Shown here one piece after another: positions 9,059 to 18,574 of a stretch of 45,891 bases of DNA (positions are counted from its first letter, which is position 1; each line of letters starts with the position of its first letter). The stretch lies in contig NZ_JBHWOO010000021.1 of NCBI RefSeq assembly GCF_043424415.1, positions 1-45,891 of the forward strand, in the 5' to 3' direction. The translations under genes were made by a program, and so were the position numbers. The DNA comes from Luteococcus sp043424415. GTDB lineage: Bacteria; Actinomycetota; Actinomycetes; Propionibacteriales; Propionibacteriaceae. The notes under the pieces are model-generated. The model ran no database searches, was not told where the DNA came from, and saw only the letters and a list, made by a program, of their open reading frames with translations.

Positions 9059-10180
9059 TCAGTCGAGCAACCGCGTCAAAGTTGACGAAGCATACTGAGG
9101 ATCGATTCTCTCTTGCTCCAGTCGCAGACCTCGTTCCCTCAAGACCATGAGACAGTCAGTCTCCGACGCGGTCAGGCCAGCTATACATCCTCGATAGGCC
9201 GTCTTTTCCTGAACACACTGACTGGAGAACTGCTCCAACACGCCACGTGACCTCAGAACCGACTCAGTTTGCGGGACGCACTCCCGAAATTTGCTGAGAA
9301 TCGCGAAGCCATGAGTGTCGAGATCACCCCAATAGAGAACCTTTGCGATTTGATCCAGCCAAGCGATACCCTCCAGCCGGGAGACGGCAAAACCCCTCCC
9401 GTGTATTGCAAGAGTTCCCGGCGTGAGAGGAACCCTTGCCAGACTCGCGAGGTTCTCGACGACCACGACACGCTCAGGACGACGGAGACCTGACAGTTGC
9501 TCGATCGTCAACGATTGCTGATGGGGCCAGTCGTCGAGCAGGGAGCTCACTCTGAAGGCCAATGGCGACCGCGAGGACCACCCCAAGGGAAATTCTGTTG
9601 TGACGGCGCCAGTGAGAGTGGCAACGAGTTTCCGATGCCTCTCCAGCCATTTGCTGTCAGCCTCACTGATAGGCACTTCGCGTGGATGGAGATCCGACTC
9701 AGGATTCTCACGAAACCAATTCACAGCGCTGATGACGAAGTTCACATCTTGCCCGGAGAGTCGTTCGACAGATCGGGTATTGGAAGCGAGAGCCGCGCGC
9801 AGATAGGGCGCCTGCGGCCAAGCCGCCTGAAAGGAATCAGCACAGGTCGCGAGTCAGTTCCACTGCGCCTCCATTCCGGAGAAACGCGCCAGCTCCGCCA
9901 TCCCCTCCAAGCACAGGGTTTTTGGAAGTCTCTCGCTTCCCCAACTACCTAACTGCTTGATCACGGGGCTGACAAGGTATCCCTCTAGCTCAATCCGACG
10001 CCAACTACTCACCCATGTTGCAGCTCCATCTCTGTCCTTCTCAAACTCCTTCGTTGTAGGGGGCTTCAAGCCGCGGCTCCATCTGACGTCGGGCGCAGTC
10101 TGCGGACTTTCGAGGACCGCCGCGAGCACCTGACGGTATTTCGCACGTGCGGCATCACACACCTCGTCGACGGCCTTCAT
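9059..10180 (-). pseudogene. jetD: Wadjet nuclease subunit JetD, interrupted by an in-frame TGA
   Basis: The frame from ATG 10180 to TGA 9059 would encode 373 residues, a normal JetD length, but codon 109 (9856-9854) is TGA. The first 108 residues match the N-terminal DUF3322 region. The rest matches the DUF2220 Toprim-like nuclease domain with VVVVENLAS, YWGDLDTHGFAIL and LEQERID, which carry the acidic metal-binding residues. The sequence on both sides of the TGA stays in one frame (AQWN, stop, LATCADSF), so a single TGG-to-TGA change would explain it. A GTG at 9745 could restart the Toprim part but lacks a good ribosome site. GGAAGGGAG precedes the ATG, 18 bases after jetC. Its GC content is clearly lower than that of jetABC. 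Confidence 0.85.
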
Positions 10181-10198
10181 CCGCGTGCTCCCTTCCGA

Positions 10199-13100
10199 TC
10201 AGATCAATTCCCGCTGCACCGCAGTTGGAACTACCAGCGGCTCCTGCTCCTCGTCGAAGAGCACCTGCTGGAACCACGACGGCCCCTCGTCGGGGCGCAC
10301 CACCAGCGCCACACCACCCACATGGTCCTCCAGCGCCTGCAGCATCTTCTGCGGCGTGGCCAGCAGCAGCTGGAAACCGAAGTCGGCAAAGACCTGCAGG
10401 CAGGCGCGGGTGAAGCGCGGATCGGTCTTGTCGAAGGCCTCGTCGAGCACCACCAGCGCATACTCCGGCAGCCCGGTCCCGTCATGGGCCAGCTGGTAGC
10501 GCAGCGCCGCGGCCAGGCAGAAGGTGACCAGCTTCTGCCGCTCGCCTCCCGACAGGCCACCCGACCCCTCGAAGGCGTCCACCTGGGTGTCGGTCTCGTC
10601 GACCACCACGGCACGGAAGTCCACGTGGCGCCGGGTGTCGAGCACCTGGTTGCGCCACTCCACGTCGGCCGGCTCCTGCGAGGCCAGCCGGTCCAGCAGC
10701 TCCTTCATGGTGAGGAAGCGCTGCTCGGCCCGCTGGCGCGACTCGGGACTGTCGTCGGCATCCATCACGTCGTCCAGGGACCCGGCAGTGATCTGGCTGA
10801 GAGTGTCGAGGAAGGCCCGCACCTCGGGCAGGTGCCGGTCGCGTACCTTCACCTGCAGGTGCTTGCCCGGCGCGTACTCGGTCTCGCGCAGCGAACGGTT
10901 GATCGGCTTCACCCGGGTGCGGATCAGCTCCCGGCTGGCCCGCACGCGGCTGGCCAGCTCGCCGACATTGTTGCGCGACTGGGTGGCGAGCATCCCGAAG
11001 AAGCGGCCCTCGAAGTCGGGCAGTCCGTCGTCGAGCAGGCGCCGCAGGATCGCCAGGTAGTCGTCGGCGGCGGCGATGCCGGAGGCCAGGTTGGCGCTCT
11101 CGGCGGGCCATTCGCGTCGGTAGTTGTTGATCGCCTGGGTCATGGCGCCCGCGGCCTCGGCCAGTTGCTGGCCGGTGAGCAGCTGCTCGGCCGCCAGCTG
11201 CTGGGTGGTCTCCATCGCGCGGGCATCCACCTGGGTCAGGTCCTCACCCAGCGGCCGGCTCTCGGCCAGCTCCTCGAGGACCTCGTCGGGGAGCTCCGCC
11301 GATTCGGACAGCTCGCGCTCCCAGCTGGCCACCGACAACTCCAGCTGCCGCACCCGGCCGTGCACCTGGGCGTGCTCGGCGGCCACCTGACGCGCCCGCA
11401 GCTCTGCCTGTTCCCGCCGCTCGGTGCACAGCTGTAGTTCCTGCTGCGCATCCACCAGTCCCTCGGTGGTTTCCAGCTGCAGCTGGAGTTCCCGGCGGGC
11501 CTCGTCGAGGGCGGTCGTTGCGGTGACGACGTCGAGCTCCGCCCAGCTGGCCTGCTGCAGCTCTCCGAGCAGCTGGATTCGCTCGGCGAGCTGGCGGTGG
11601 GCGGTCCAGTCCCGGTCGGACGACTCGATCGCGGCGTCGACGGCCTCCTGCGCCGCGGCCAAGGCCTCCTCGACGGCGGCACGCTTGGTCTCGACGCTGC
11701 TGCCGAGCAGCCACTGGGTGCGATCGGAGATGCTGCGCCGGTCGTCCTTCTCGTGGCGGCTGGCGGTGTGCTTCACCTGGCCCTGGCGGGTGACGCCCCG
11801 CGCCACCCGGGACAGGGCAGCGCTGTCCTCCACGCAGGCATAGTCGAAGCGCTCGGCAAGGTGGGCGGCCAGCCAGTCGTGGTGCTCGCCGTCAGCCACC
11901 AGGACGCGGCGCACGAGCGAGTCGGGAGCACAGTCCTGCGTCCCGCTTTCTGCGGTCTCCGTGGTGCGGGCGTAGACGAGCCTGCCTCCCAGGTGGGTGC
12001 GGTCGACGACGGCCGAGACCTCGCGGTGGAGCTCCTCGGGCACCAGCAGGGTCTGGGCCAGCGGACGCAGCACCCGCTCGATCGCCCCTTGCCAGTCGGC
12101 ATGGGCGGTGTCGACATCGAGCAGCTCCCCGGCGAAGGGCAGGCGTGCGGCATCCACGCCCGTCTCGCGGCACAGCAGCTCGCGCACCGCCAGCAGGTGC
12201 GGGCTCATCGCCGAGCCTGTGCTCAGCGAGTCCAGCTCGGCCTGCAGCCGGTCCCGCTCCCGCTCGGCCTCGCTGCGGCGCGAGACGCTGGCGCGGGCCT
12301 GCACCTCCGACGCGGCCAACTGGTTGGCCAGCTCGTCGCCGTCCAGCGAGGCCTGCCACAGCTCGAAGGCCGCGGCATCGTCGGGCATCTCCAGCCCTGC
12401 GCGGGCGCACTGCGCGGCCAGCCGGGCCCGGGCGGCCTGGGCCTGCTGCAGGCCCTGCTCGCGCAGCGCGACGATCTGTTCCAGGCTGCCAAGGTCGGAG
12501 CTGATCCCGTCGACCCGGCGCTGCGCCTGGTCACGGGCCTCCCGCGCCTTCTGCTGCTCGTCCTCCACGCGCCCCATCTCCACCTCGAGGGCATCCAGCC
12601 GCTCGGTGGCCTCGTCCAGCGCGCGCGAACCCAGCCGGTGGCGGGTGCGCAGCACGTACTGGCCCAGGTGGCGCGACTGCTCCTCCAGGCGAGCCGTGCG
12701 CTCCTGGGCCTCGCGTGCCACCTCGGCGTGCTCGGCCAGGGGTTGCAGGCACTCCACCTGGCGCCGGGTGTCGACCACCTGGGCATGGGCGCTGGACAGT
12801 TCGACGAACTGGTTGACGGCCTCCTCGGCCAGGGCGAAGGTGTCGGGCCGGTCCAGCATGAAGTCACGCAGCAGCTGGTTGAGGTTGTTGAGGTTCTTCG
12901 CCGACTGCGTCTTGTGCAGCAGCTGCAGGGCCTGTTCGTCGCGGAATCCAAGCCGTCGCTGCATCCGCGCGCTGAACTTGGGGTGGTTGCGGTCGGCGAA
13001 CCAGTCGGGATGCTCGGCGTGCAGGGCGCGCACGTTGACGCCATTGGCGATCGCCGGGGCCAGTGAGCGCAGGTCCACCTCCTCGTGGGCCGCCACGTAC

Positions 13101-13528
13101 AGGTGGGAAACGTCGGAGGGGCTGTTGGTGCCGGCCGGGATGTGCAGCAGGTGCACCAGCGAGGTGATGCGGCCGTCGGCGTGCGCGTAGGTGAGCGCCA
13201 CCCCGCTCCAGGTCGCCACCTGCGGGCGCAGGTAGCCGGTGACGATCTGGTCGGTGGCCTCGTCGGTCTCGCGGCGGTAGGCGCCGCGCACATAGCTGGC
13301 GGCATTGCGCGACTGGTCGCCGCGGTCGCCCTGCTGGGCGGCCGCGTTGAAGCGCAGACTGGCCGGCGGCACCAGCAGGGTGGCCATCGCGTCGAGCAGG
13401 CTCGACTTGCCCGAACCGGACTCGCCCGTGACCAAGAGCCCCTTGCTGGGCACCTCGACGCGGTGGTAACCGTCCAGCGTGCCCCAGTTGGCCACCTGGA
13501 TGGTGCGCAGTCGGTGTTGCTGGTGCAT
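10199..13528 (-). CDS. jetC: Wadjet SMC-like ATPase JetC
   Basis: The 1,109-residue protein is an SMC/MukB-like ATPase. Walker A is GESGSGKS at residues 35-42. Long charged, Leu/Gln/Glu-rich coiled coils occupy roughly residues 250-420 and 600-760. Near the C-terminus are the ABC signature LSGGERQKL and Walker B ALVVLDEAFD. In type I Wadjet systems JetC dimers with JetA and JetB form a loop-extruding complex that recognises small circular DNA such as plasmids and hands it to the JetD nuclease. The start overlaps the jetB stop by one base (TGATG), showing translational coupling. All ATPase motifs are intact, so this subunit should be functional even if JetD is broken. Confidence 0.93.
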   Translation of the reverse strand: MHQQHRLRTIQVANWGTLDGYHRVEVPSKGLLVTGESGSGKSSLLDAMATLLVPPASLRFNAAAQQGDRGDQSRNAASYVRGAYRRETDEATDQIVTGYLRPQVATWSGVALTYAHADGRITSLVHLLHIPAGTNSPSDVSHLYVAAHEEVDLRSLAPAIANGVNVRALHAEHPDWFADRNHPKFSARMQRRLGFRDEQALQLLHKTQSAKNLNNLNQLLRDFMLDRPDTFALAEEAVNQFVELSSAHAQVVDTRRQVECLQPLAEHAEVAREAQERTARLEEQSRHLGQYVLRTRHRLGSRALDEATERLDALEVEMGRVEDEQQKAREARDQAQRRVDGISSDLGSLEQIVALREQGLQQAQAARARLAAQCARAGLEMPDDAAAFELWQASLDGDELANQLAASEVQARASVSRRSEAERERDRLQAELDSLSTGSAMSPHLLAVRELLCRETGVDAARLPFAGELLDVDTAHADWQGAIERVLRPLAQTLLVPEELHREVSAVVDRTHLGGRLVYARTTETAESGTQDCAPDSLVRRVLVADGEHHDWLAAHLAERFDYACVEDSAALSRVARGVTRQGQVKHTASRHEKDDRRSISDRTQWLLGSSVETKRAAVEEALAAAQEAVDAAIESSDRDWTAHRQLAERIQLLGELQQASWAELDVVTATTALDEARRELQLQLETTEGLVDAQQELQLCTERREQAELRARQVAAEHAQVHGRVRQLELSVASWERELSESAELPDEVLEELAESRPLGEDLTQVDARAMETTQQLAAEQLLTGQQLAEAAGAMTQAINNYRREWPAESANLASGIAAADDYLAILRRLLDDGLPDFEGRFFGMLATQSRNNVGELASRVRASRELIRTRVKPINRSLRETEYAPGKHLQVKVRDRHLPEVRAFLDTLSQITAGSLDDVMDADDSPESRQRAEQRFLTMKELLDRLASQEPADVEWRNQVLDTRRHVDFRAVVVDETDTQVDAFEGSGGLSGGERQKLVTFCLAAALRYQLAHDGTGLPEYALVVLDEAFDKTDPRFTRACLQVFADFGFQLLLATPQKMLQALEDHVGGVALVVRPDEGPSWFQQVLFDEEQEPLVVPTAVQRELI

Positions 13529-14241
13529 CAGCCCTGCAGCTCCTCGTCGGTTTCGTCGGTTTCGTCGGTGTCGTCGTTCTCGTCCGCCTCGTCCGGTTCG
13601 GCCGACAGGTCCAGCCCGTCGTCGCCGCGGTCGCGCAGCTCGGCCAGGTCGCGGGCCACCGCCGCCAGCTCGTCGGCGTCGAAGGCCACCGCCAGCACCG
13701 GCGAGATCTCGAAGCGCTCCGGCTGGCTGGTCAACAGCACGACGGCGGCCTTGCGCATCTTCTCGATCGCAGCAGTCACCGCGCGGGCGAAACCGGCCAG
13801 GTTCGTGCTGGCCTGCGGACGGTAGGCGGCCAGCGCCTCCTCCAGCTCAGCGCGGTCGACGAAGACCCGGCCCGAGACGTCGACATCGTGCAGCAGTCGC
13901 TGACGAAGGTCCAGCAGCAGCGCGGTGTCGAGCAGGCCCAGGCGCAGCTGGCGCACCACTCGCGGGGTCTCCACCTCCAGCTCGGCATTGTGGACGAAGG
14001 CGAGCTGTCGCTCCAGGTCGACGACCATCTCCAGGAACATGTTGCCCAGGTGCAGCTCGATCGCGGCACGGTCGCGCAGCAACGCCCGCCACAACTCCGG
14101 CTGGCGCGCCGCCGAGAGATAGGGCCCGCGGACCAGGGCGATGATGGCACGCCGGGTGTCGTCGGCCAGCCGTCCGCGGTCGCGGCTGCCCAGCTGGTGC
14201 CGGGCCAGCTGGTCGTCGTCATTCGTGCGTGGCTCGCTCAC
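13528..14241 (-). CDS. jetB: Wadjet KITE-like subunit JetB (DUF4194)
   Basis: The 237-residue protein resembles DUF4194/MukE-like subunits: winged-helix-type sequence such as RRAIIALVRGPYLSAARQPELWRALLRD and LGNMFLEMVVDLERQLAFV leads into DTALLLDLRQRLL. The last ~30 residues are an acidic tail of D/E/T repeats (DENDDTDETDETDEE). It starts at a GTG that overlaps the jetA stop by four bases (GTGA), and its stop overlaps the jetC start. In Wadjet, JetB bridges the JetA kleisin and the JetC heads. The acidic tail is a local feature I cannot assign a role. Confidence 0.88.
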   Translation of the reverse strand: MSEPRTNDDDQLARHQLGSRDRGRLADDTRRAIIALVRGPYLSAARQPELWRALLRDRAAIELHLGNMFLEMVVDLERQLAFVHNAELEVETPRVVRQLRLGLLDTALLLDLRQRLLHDVDVSGRVFVDRAELEEALAAYRPQASTNLAGFARAVTAAIEKMRKAAVVLLTSQPERFEISPVLAVAFDADELAAVARDLAELRDRGDDGLDLSAEPDEADENDDTDETDETDEELQG

Positions 14242-15734
14242 CGGTTCTCCTCGTCGTCCTCGAGCGGATGGTGCTGGCTGGAAGGCGGCGCGCTGGTGAA
14301 GACCTGGCGCACCACCTGGGCCGCCCGCGCCGCCCCGCCGGCGCTGGTCCAGCGCACCGTCTCGGTCTGCTCGGTGGCCTCGCCGTGGGTCTGGGCCAGC
14401 AGCAGCAGGCCCACCACCGAGGCGAGGCCCTGGCTGGCGCCGTGCAGACTCAGCACGTCGGCCACGCTCGCGCCGGGTCGCACCGTCAGGGTGCGCGCCA
14501 CCAGTTCTCCCAGCTCCTCGAAGTCGATCTCGCTCTCCCGGACGCGCTCGCGCAGCGCCGCCATGTCCACCGGGCCGGTGCTGGCGCTGGTCAGCGCGGC
14601 GGCCGAGCGCATGGTGCCGGGACTGTAGGGGCGGCGGGCAGCGATCGAGTCGACGGGGACGGCGGTCAGGTCGAGCGTGACGCCGCTGGGATGCCGCGGG
14701 CCGTGGCGACTGGTGAGGTCCAGCAGGATCCCCTGGGCCAGCGTGATGGTCTGGTCGAGCCGCTGTTGGTCGGCCCAGGCGCGGGAGTGGACGAACTGGC
14801 GCAGGCTGCGCGACAGGGAGGTCATGGTGTCGCGCACCTGCGCCGACTCGCGCTGCAGGTCGGCCAGCAGATCCTGCAGCTGCAGACGCTGCTCCTGAGA
14901 CAGGTCACGCGCGAAGCCGCGGCCCAGCACCTCGTCGACGGCCTCGTCGAAGGCCTCGCTGCGGCTGGGGTCGAGCAGGATCGCGTAGAAGGCGCGGAAG
15001 GTGCGCCCGGCCTCGGAATGGTCGACGGCCTCCACGCCGCTGAAGGTGTCCTCGAGGACCTCGCTGGAACTGCCCTGGCTGCGGATGATGCGTTCGCGAA
15101 GCTCCCGGTTGAGACGGTCGACGTCGGCGCTGACCCGGGCGAAGTCGCGCGGCAGGTCCACCACCAGCGACAAGATCTCCTGCAGCCGCTCCCGGGCGGT
15201 GTGGTCGTCGAGCGGTTCCAGCCCCACCCGCTCGGCATGCTCGATGCGCTCGGTCAGCGCGTCGCGCTCGGCCACCATCGCGGCGATGCGACGGCTCTGG
15301 TCGGGATGGGTGTCACGGGCCAGGCGGCCCACCTGATCGGTGATGCTCGACAGGCGCGAGGAGGTCAGCGCCGAACGCTGCGTCGCCGACTGCTCCAGGT
15401 AGGCCAGCGCCGTCGCGGCCCCCACCGACAGCTCGACGGTCTCGTCGCCGTCCAGGCTGGGACGTCGCACCAGCCAGCGGCGCTCGTTGACCCATTCGGC
15501 CAGGTACTCCTGCGGCGACTGGGGCAGCTCGAAACCGGCATCGCGCAGCTCGGCCAGGTCCTCCTCCAGCCCGAGCAGGAAGTCGCTGACGGCCACCACC
15601 CGGCGCTCCCGGGTGAAGCGCGAGGCCAGCACCGCGCTGATGGCGGGGAGGTTGTCGGCCCTCAGCAGCGACAGCGACGCGTCCTCGCGGGTGCGGGCGC
15701 GTACCTGCACTGCCCGCTGGGCCACCTGCGCCAT
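14238..15734 (-). CDS. jetA: Wadjet kleisin-like subunit JetA (DUF3375)
   Basis: The 498-residue protein matches the DUF3375/MukF-like JetA family: an N-terminal winged-helix region with SAVLASRFTRERRVVAVSDFLLGLEEDL, ERRWLVRRPSLDGDETVELS and TSSRLSSI, then a helical middle with DRLNRELRERI, and DPSRSEAFDEAVDEVLG. The ATG at 15734 follows a strong GGGAGGAG ribosome site; longer upstream frames lack support. It is the first gene of jetABCD and is coupled to jetB by a four-base overlap. It is divergent from the secreted propeller gene, with 117 bases between the starts that must hold the jet promoter. Confidence 0.9.
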   Translation of the reverse strand: MAQVAQRAVQVRARTREDASLSLLRADNLPAISAVLASRFTRERRVVAVSDFLLGLEEDLAELRDAGFELPQSPQEYLAEWVNERRWLVRRPSLDGDETVELSVGAATALAYLEQSATQRSALTSSRLSSITDQVGRLARDTHPDQSRRIAAMVAERDALTERIEHAERVGLEPLDDHTARERLQEILSLVVDLPRDFARVSADVDRLNRELRERIIRSQGSSSEVLEDTFSGVEAVDHSEAGRTFRAFYAILLDPSRSEAFDEAVDEVLGRGFARDLSQEQRLQLQDLLADLQRESAQVRDTMTSLSRSLRQFVHSRAWADQQRLDQTITLAQGILLDLTSRHGPRHPSGVTLDLTAVPVDSIAARRPYSPGTMRSAAALTSASTGPVDMAALRERVRESEIDFEELGELVARTLTVRPGASVADVLSLHGASQGLASVVGLLLLAQTHGEATEQTETVRWTSAGGAARAAQVVRQVFTSAPPSSQHHPLEDDEENR

Positions 15735-15851
15735 GCCACTCCTCCCGGGTCCCCGCGGCCCCTTCGGGCCAGCCACGCAACTCTTCCACATCCCTGTGAC
15801 ACTTTTCCTGTTCGACGCCGCACACCACCCAGAGTCCACCAAGGAGTCCCG

Positions 15852-17285
15852 ATGCCCCGCCGATCCATCCATACCGCCCGCCTCACGGCCCTGGCCATCT
15901 GTTGCCTGGCACCGCTGACCATGGCCGCCACCGCCCGGGCTGGTGACAACGACGTCCAGGGCCTGGGTCCGGTCGGCACGGCCACCATGCACGGCGATGC
16001 CCAGTCCAGCGACACCACCATCCACCCCGGGCCCGGCCACGGTCCGCTTCGGTCCACCTTCCGTGCCAAGGCGGCAGCCTGCCCCACGATCCTGGCTGAT
16101 TCCCAGGGACGCATCTGGTCACTGTGCACCGAGGTCTTCGGGCGAGCCCCCGTGGTGAACCTGCTCGATCCAGCCACCGGCGCCACCCTCGCCTCGCTGC
16201 CCATCACCAAGGGCGCCCTGCTCGGGGGCGTCTACGCCTACCTCGACGACGCCGACCGACTCGTCCTGGTAGACGGCACGCATCGTCTGCGACGGATCGC
16301 CGCCAGCACCGATGTCGCCGGCCGGGCGCGACTCAGTACAGCCGCGAGCCTCGACCTGTCCGCCTTCGTCACGGCCACGGGCAGCACGCCCACCGATGCC
16401 GTCGTCGGCCTGGTGCCGGATCGTCGCGGCCACGTCTGGCTGGCCACCCGCGAGGGCAAGGTCGGCGTCCTGGATCCCGCCTCCGGGGCGGTCTCGACGG
16501 TGGCGCTGCCATCGGGTGAGCGCATCGACAACTCGATCTCCGCCTCGCCCCGCGGCGTGGCCGTGGCCACCTCGCACGCCCTCTACCTGCTCGACGACGC
16601 CGACGGCACGCCCACGATCCGGTGGCGCCGCGCCTACGACCGCGGCACGGCACGCAAGCCGGGACAGCTGAGCTGGGGCACCGGCGCCACACCCACCTTC
16701 CTCGGCCCCGACGGCAGCGACGAGTACCTGACCATCACCGACAATGCCGACGGCCAGGAACACCTGCTGGTGCTGCGCACCGCCGACGGGTCGACCGTCT
16801 GTGAGCCCGCGATCTTCCGCAGGGGTGCCTCCGGCACCGAGAACTCCGCCATGGGCCACGGCCGCAGCATCATCGTCGCCAGCACCTACGGCTACCCCTA
16901 TCCGGCGCTACCGGAGGGCGCCGGACGATCGGTGCCCTCGTCGGCGCAGTTCACGGTCGGCGGGATGGAGCGTTGGGAAGTCACGCCCGACGGATCGGGC
17001 TGCAACCGTCGCTGGTCGAGGCCGGTGCTGTCCGCGGCGGTGCCGCGCTGGTCGCTGGCCGACGACACCATCTACACCATCGAACGGCCCGCCCCGCTGG
17101 GCATCACCGGCACCATCTTCAATGCCGTCAGCATCGACGCCTCCACCGGCGCGACCACCTCGCGCACCGCGGTGGGCTGGAGCGGCCTGCGCGACAGCCT
17201 GCAGATGGTCGGCACCATCACCCCGCAGTCGGTCTGGTGGCAGGGCACCATGACCGGCGTGCTGCGGATGGACCGCAAGGGCTGA
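15852..17285 (+). CDS. Secreted beta-propeller-like protein
   Basis: This 477-residue protein begins with a signal peptide (MPRRSIHTARLTALAICCLAP... ATARAGD, cleavage expected after ATARA, about residue 30). The mature part has repeated propeller-type blades: DSQGRIWSLC, NLLDPATGATLASL, DRRGHVWLATREGKVGVLDPASG, and DGSTVCEP, with conserved W/D/G spacing as in PQQ-like or SMP-30-like propellers. There is no transmembrane or LPXTG anchor, so it is probably secreted. AAGGAG precedes the ATG at 15852. No catalytic residues can be named and I do not recognise a specific family. It is divergent from jetA and not clearly linked to it. Confidence 0.75.
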   Translation: MPRRSIHTARLTALAICCLAPLTMAATARAGDNDVQGLGPVGTATMHGDAQSSDTTIHPGPGHGPLRSTFRAKAAACPTILADSQGRIWSLCTEVFGRAPVVNLLDPATGATLASLPITKGALLGGVYAYLDDADRLVLVDGTHRLRRIAASTDVAGRARLSTAASLDLSAFVTATGSTPTDAVVGLVPDRRGHVWLATREGKVGVLDPASGAVSTVALPSGERIDNSISASPRGVAVATSHALYLLDDADGTPTIRWRRAYDRGTARKPGQLSWGTGATPTFLGPDGSDEYLTITDNADGQEHLLVLRTADGSTVCEPAIFRRGASGTENSAMGHGRSIIVASTYGYPYPALPEGAGRSVPSSAQFTVGGMERWEVTPDGSGCNRRWSRPVLSAAVPRWSLADDTIYTIERPAPLGITGTIFNAVSIDASTGATTSRTAVGWSGLRDSLQMVGTITPQSVWWQGTMTGVLRMDRKG

Positions 17286-17418
17286 GCCCACACTTCGGCC
17301 TTGGACCATCTCTGTTGGCGTGATCATGATCCACCTGGACCGCGTGGGCTGCCTCGATGCACCCTCTGTCGGGGGTGCCTGCATCCACGACCGTGTGGCC
17401 GGTTGCCGCATGCGCTGA

Positions 17419-17835
17419 CCGGCTGCCTCGGGCAAGGAGGCGGGCATCGAGATCAAGACGGTGCCCACCGATCCCGCCCAGTGGGCCACGGGGATCAATG
17501 GCAACAAGTTCGACCTGGTCATCTCGGGCTACCGCAATGACAACCCCTACGGCGTGCTCAACCTGTCGACCTTCCACGACTCGACCAGCCCCGACAACAT
17601 CACCCGCATCGGCAGCGCCGAGGTCGACAAGAAGATCGCCGAGGTCAATGCCATGTCCGACCCGAAGGAGCAGTTCGACAAGGTGAACGAGGTCGAGGTG
17701 GAGGCGATGAAGAGCTACAACCTCCTGCCGATGTACAGCGGCCCGTCCACCTATGCGGTGCGCAAGGACCTGGCCAATGTCGGCGCCACGCTGATGTACT
17801 CGCCGCTGCCCGAGGAGATCGGCTACACCAAGTGA
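17419..17835 (+). pseudogene. C-terminal remnant of an ABC-transporter peptide-binding protein
   Basis: The frame from 17419 (just after a TGA at 17416) to TGA 17833 encodes about 138 residues. These match the end of family 5 solute-binding proteins: AGIEIKTVPTDPAQW, FDLVISGYRNDNPYG, IGSAEVDKKIAEV, LLPMYSGPSTYAVRKDLANVG and a final EIGYTK. A full protein has over 500 residues, a signal peptide and lipobox; all are missing. No ribosome site fits the GTG at 17461, and no permease or ATPase genes lie nearby. The 133 bases between the propeller gene and this fragment show nothing recognisable. It is a relic left by a deletion. Confidence 0.85.
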
Positions 17836-17855
17836 GCTGAGTGAGGGTGCCGGGA

Positions 17856-18521
17856 TCAGTGCCGGCAGGCCTCGACGGCCCGTTCGCGCAGGTCGCGGAC
17901 CATCTGGTCGGGGTCGCCGGCACTGTAGACGGCCGAGCCGGCGACGAAGGTGTCGGCTCCGGCCTCGGCACAGCGCTCGATGGTCTCCAGTGAGACGCCG
18001 CCGTCGACCTGCAGCCAGATGTCCTGGCCGGTGGTCTTGACCAGCTCGCGGGTGCGGCGGATCTTGGGCAGCACCAGGTCGAGGACCTTCTGGCCGCCGA
18101 AGCCGGGCTCGACGGTCATCAGCAGCACCATGTCCAGCTCGCCGAGCATGTCGGCATAGGGCTCGATGGGGGTGGCGGGCTTGAGCGCCATCGACGCCCG
18201 CGCGCCCTGGGCGCGGATCTCGCGGGCGGTGCGGATGGGTGCGTCGGAGGCCTCGACGTGGAAGGTGATGCTCTCGGCGCCGGCCTCGGCATAGGCCGGC
18301 GCCCAGCGGTCGGCATTGGCGATCATCAGGTGGATGTCGAGGAAGGCCTCGGTGCGCTGGCGGATGCTCTCGACGACGGGCAGTCCGAAGGTCATGTTGG
18401 GCACGAAGTGGTTGTCCATCACGTCCAGGTGCACGCCGTCGGCGCTGGGGATGCGGGCGATCTCGCCGGACAGGTTCGACAGGTCGGCGTTGAGGACGGA
18501 GGGTGTGATGCGCATGGCCAT
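17856..18521 (-). CDS. rpe: Ribulose-phosphate 3-epimerase
   Basis: The 221-residue TIM-barrel enzyme interconverts ribulose-5-phosphate and xylulose-5-phosphate in the pentose phosphate pathway. Family motifs are in order: ITPSVLNADLSNL, GVHLDVMDNHFVPNMTFG (catalytic Asp and metal-binding His), LDIHLMIANAD, MTVEPGFGGQ, and QVDGGVSLETI (second catalytic Asp). The start at 18521 has no ribosome site, but a TAGGCT hexamer lies six bases upstream, which suggests a leaderless transcript. The gene shares a 53-base divergent region with the kinase-reductase fusion gene. Confidence 0.94.
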   Translation of the reverse strand: MAMRITPSVLNADLSNLSGEIARIPSADGVHLDVMDNHFVPNMTFGLPVVESIRQRTEAFLDIHLMIANADRWAPAYAEAGAESITFHVEASDAPIRTAREIRAQGARASMALKPATPIEPYADMLGELDMVLLMTVEPGFGGQKVLDLVLPKIRRTRELVKTTGQDIWLQVDGGVSLETIERCAEAGADTFVAGSAVYSAGDPDQMVRDLRERAVEACRH

Positions 18522-18527
18522 GGGGGG

Positions 18528-18533
18528 AGCCTA
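18528..18533 (-). promoter_or_regulatory. -10 hexamer for leaderless rpe transcript
   Basis: On the minus strand TAGGCT ends six bases before the rpe ATG, matching TANNNT at leaderless spacing. The bases between are C-rich and cannot serve as a ribosome site. Confidence 0.5.
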
Positions 18534-18574
18534 TCGGCCGTGCCACGATGGAGGTCCGTCACACAGGAGGAACC

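Noticed and set aside
9059..9745. Separate Toprim gene starting at GTG 9745
   Set aside because: No ribosome site precedes it and the region between the TGA and this GTG still reads as JetD sequence in the same frame.
9854..9856. Selenocysteine or recoding at the TGA in jetD
   Set aside because: TGA is the normal stop for many genes in this window, JetD is not a known selenoprotein, and no downstream insertion element was visible.
17461..17835. Independent 124-residue gene starting at GTG 17461
   Set aside because: The protein matches only the end of a binding protein, the match continues upstream of the GTG, and no ribosome site is present.
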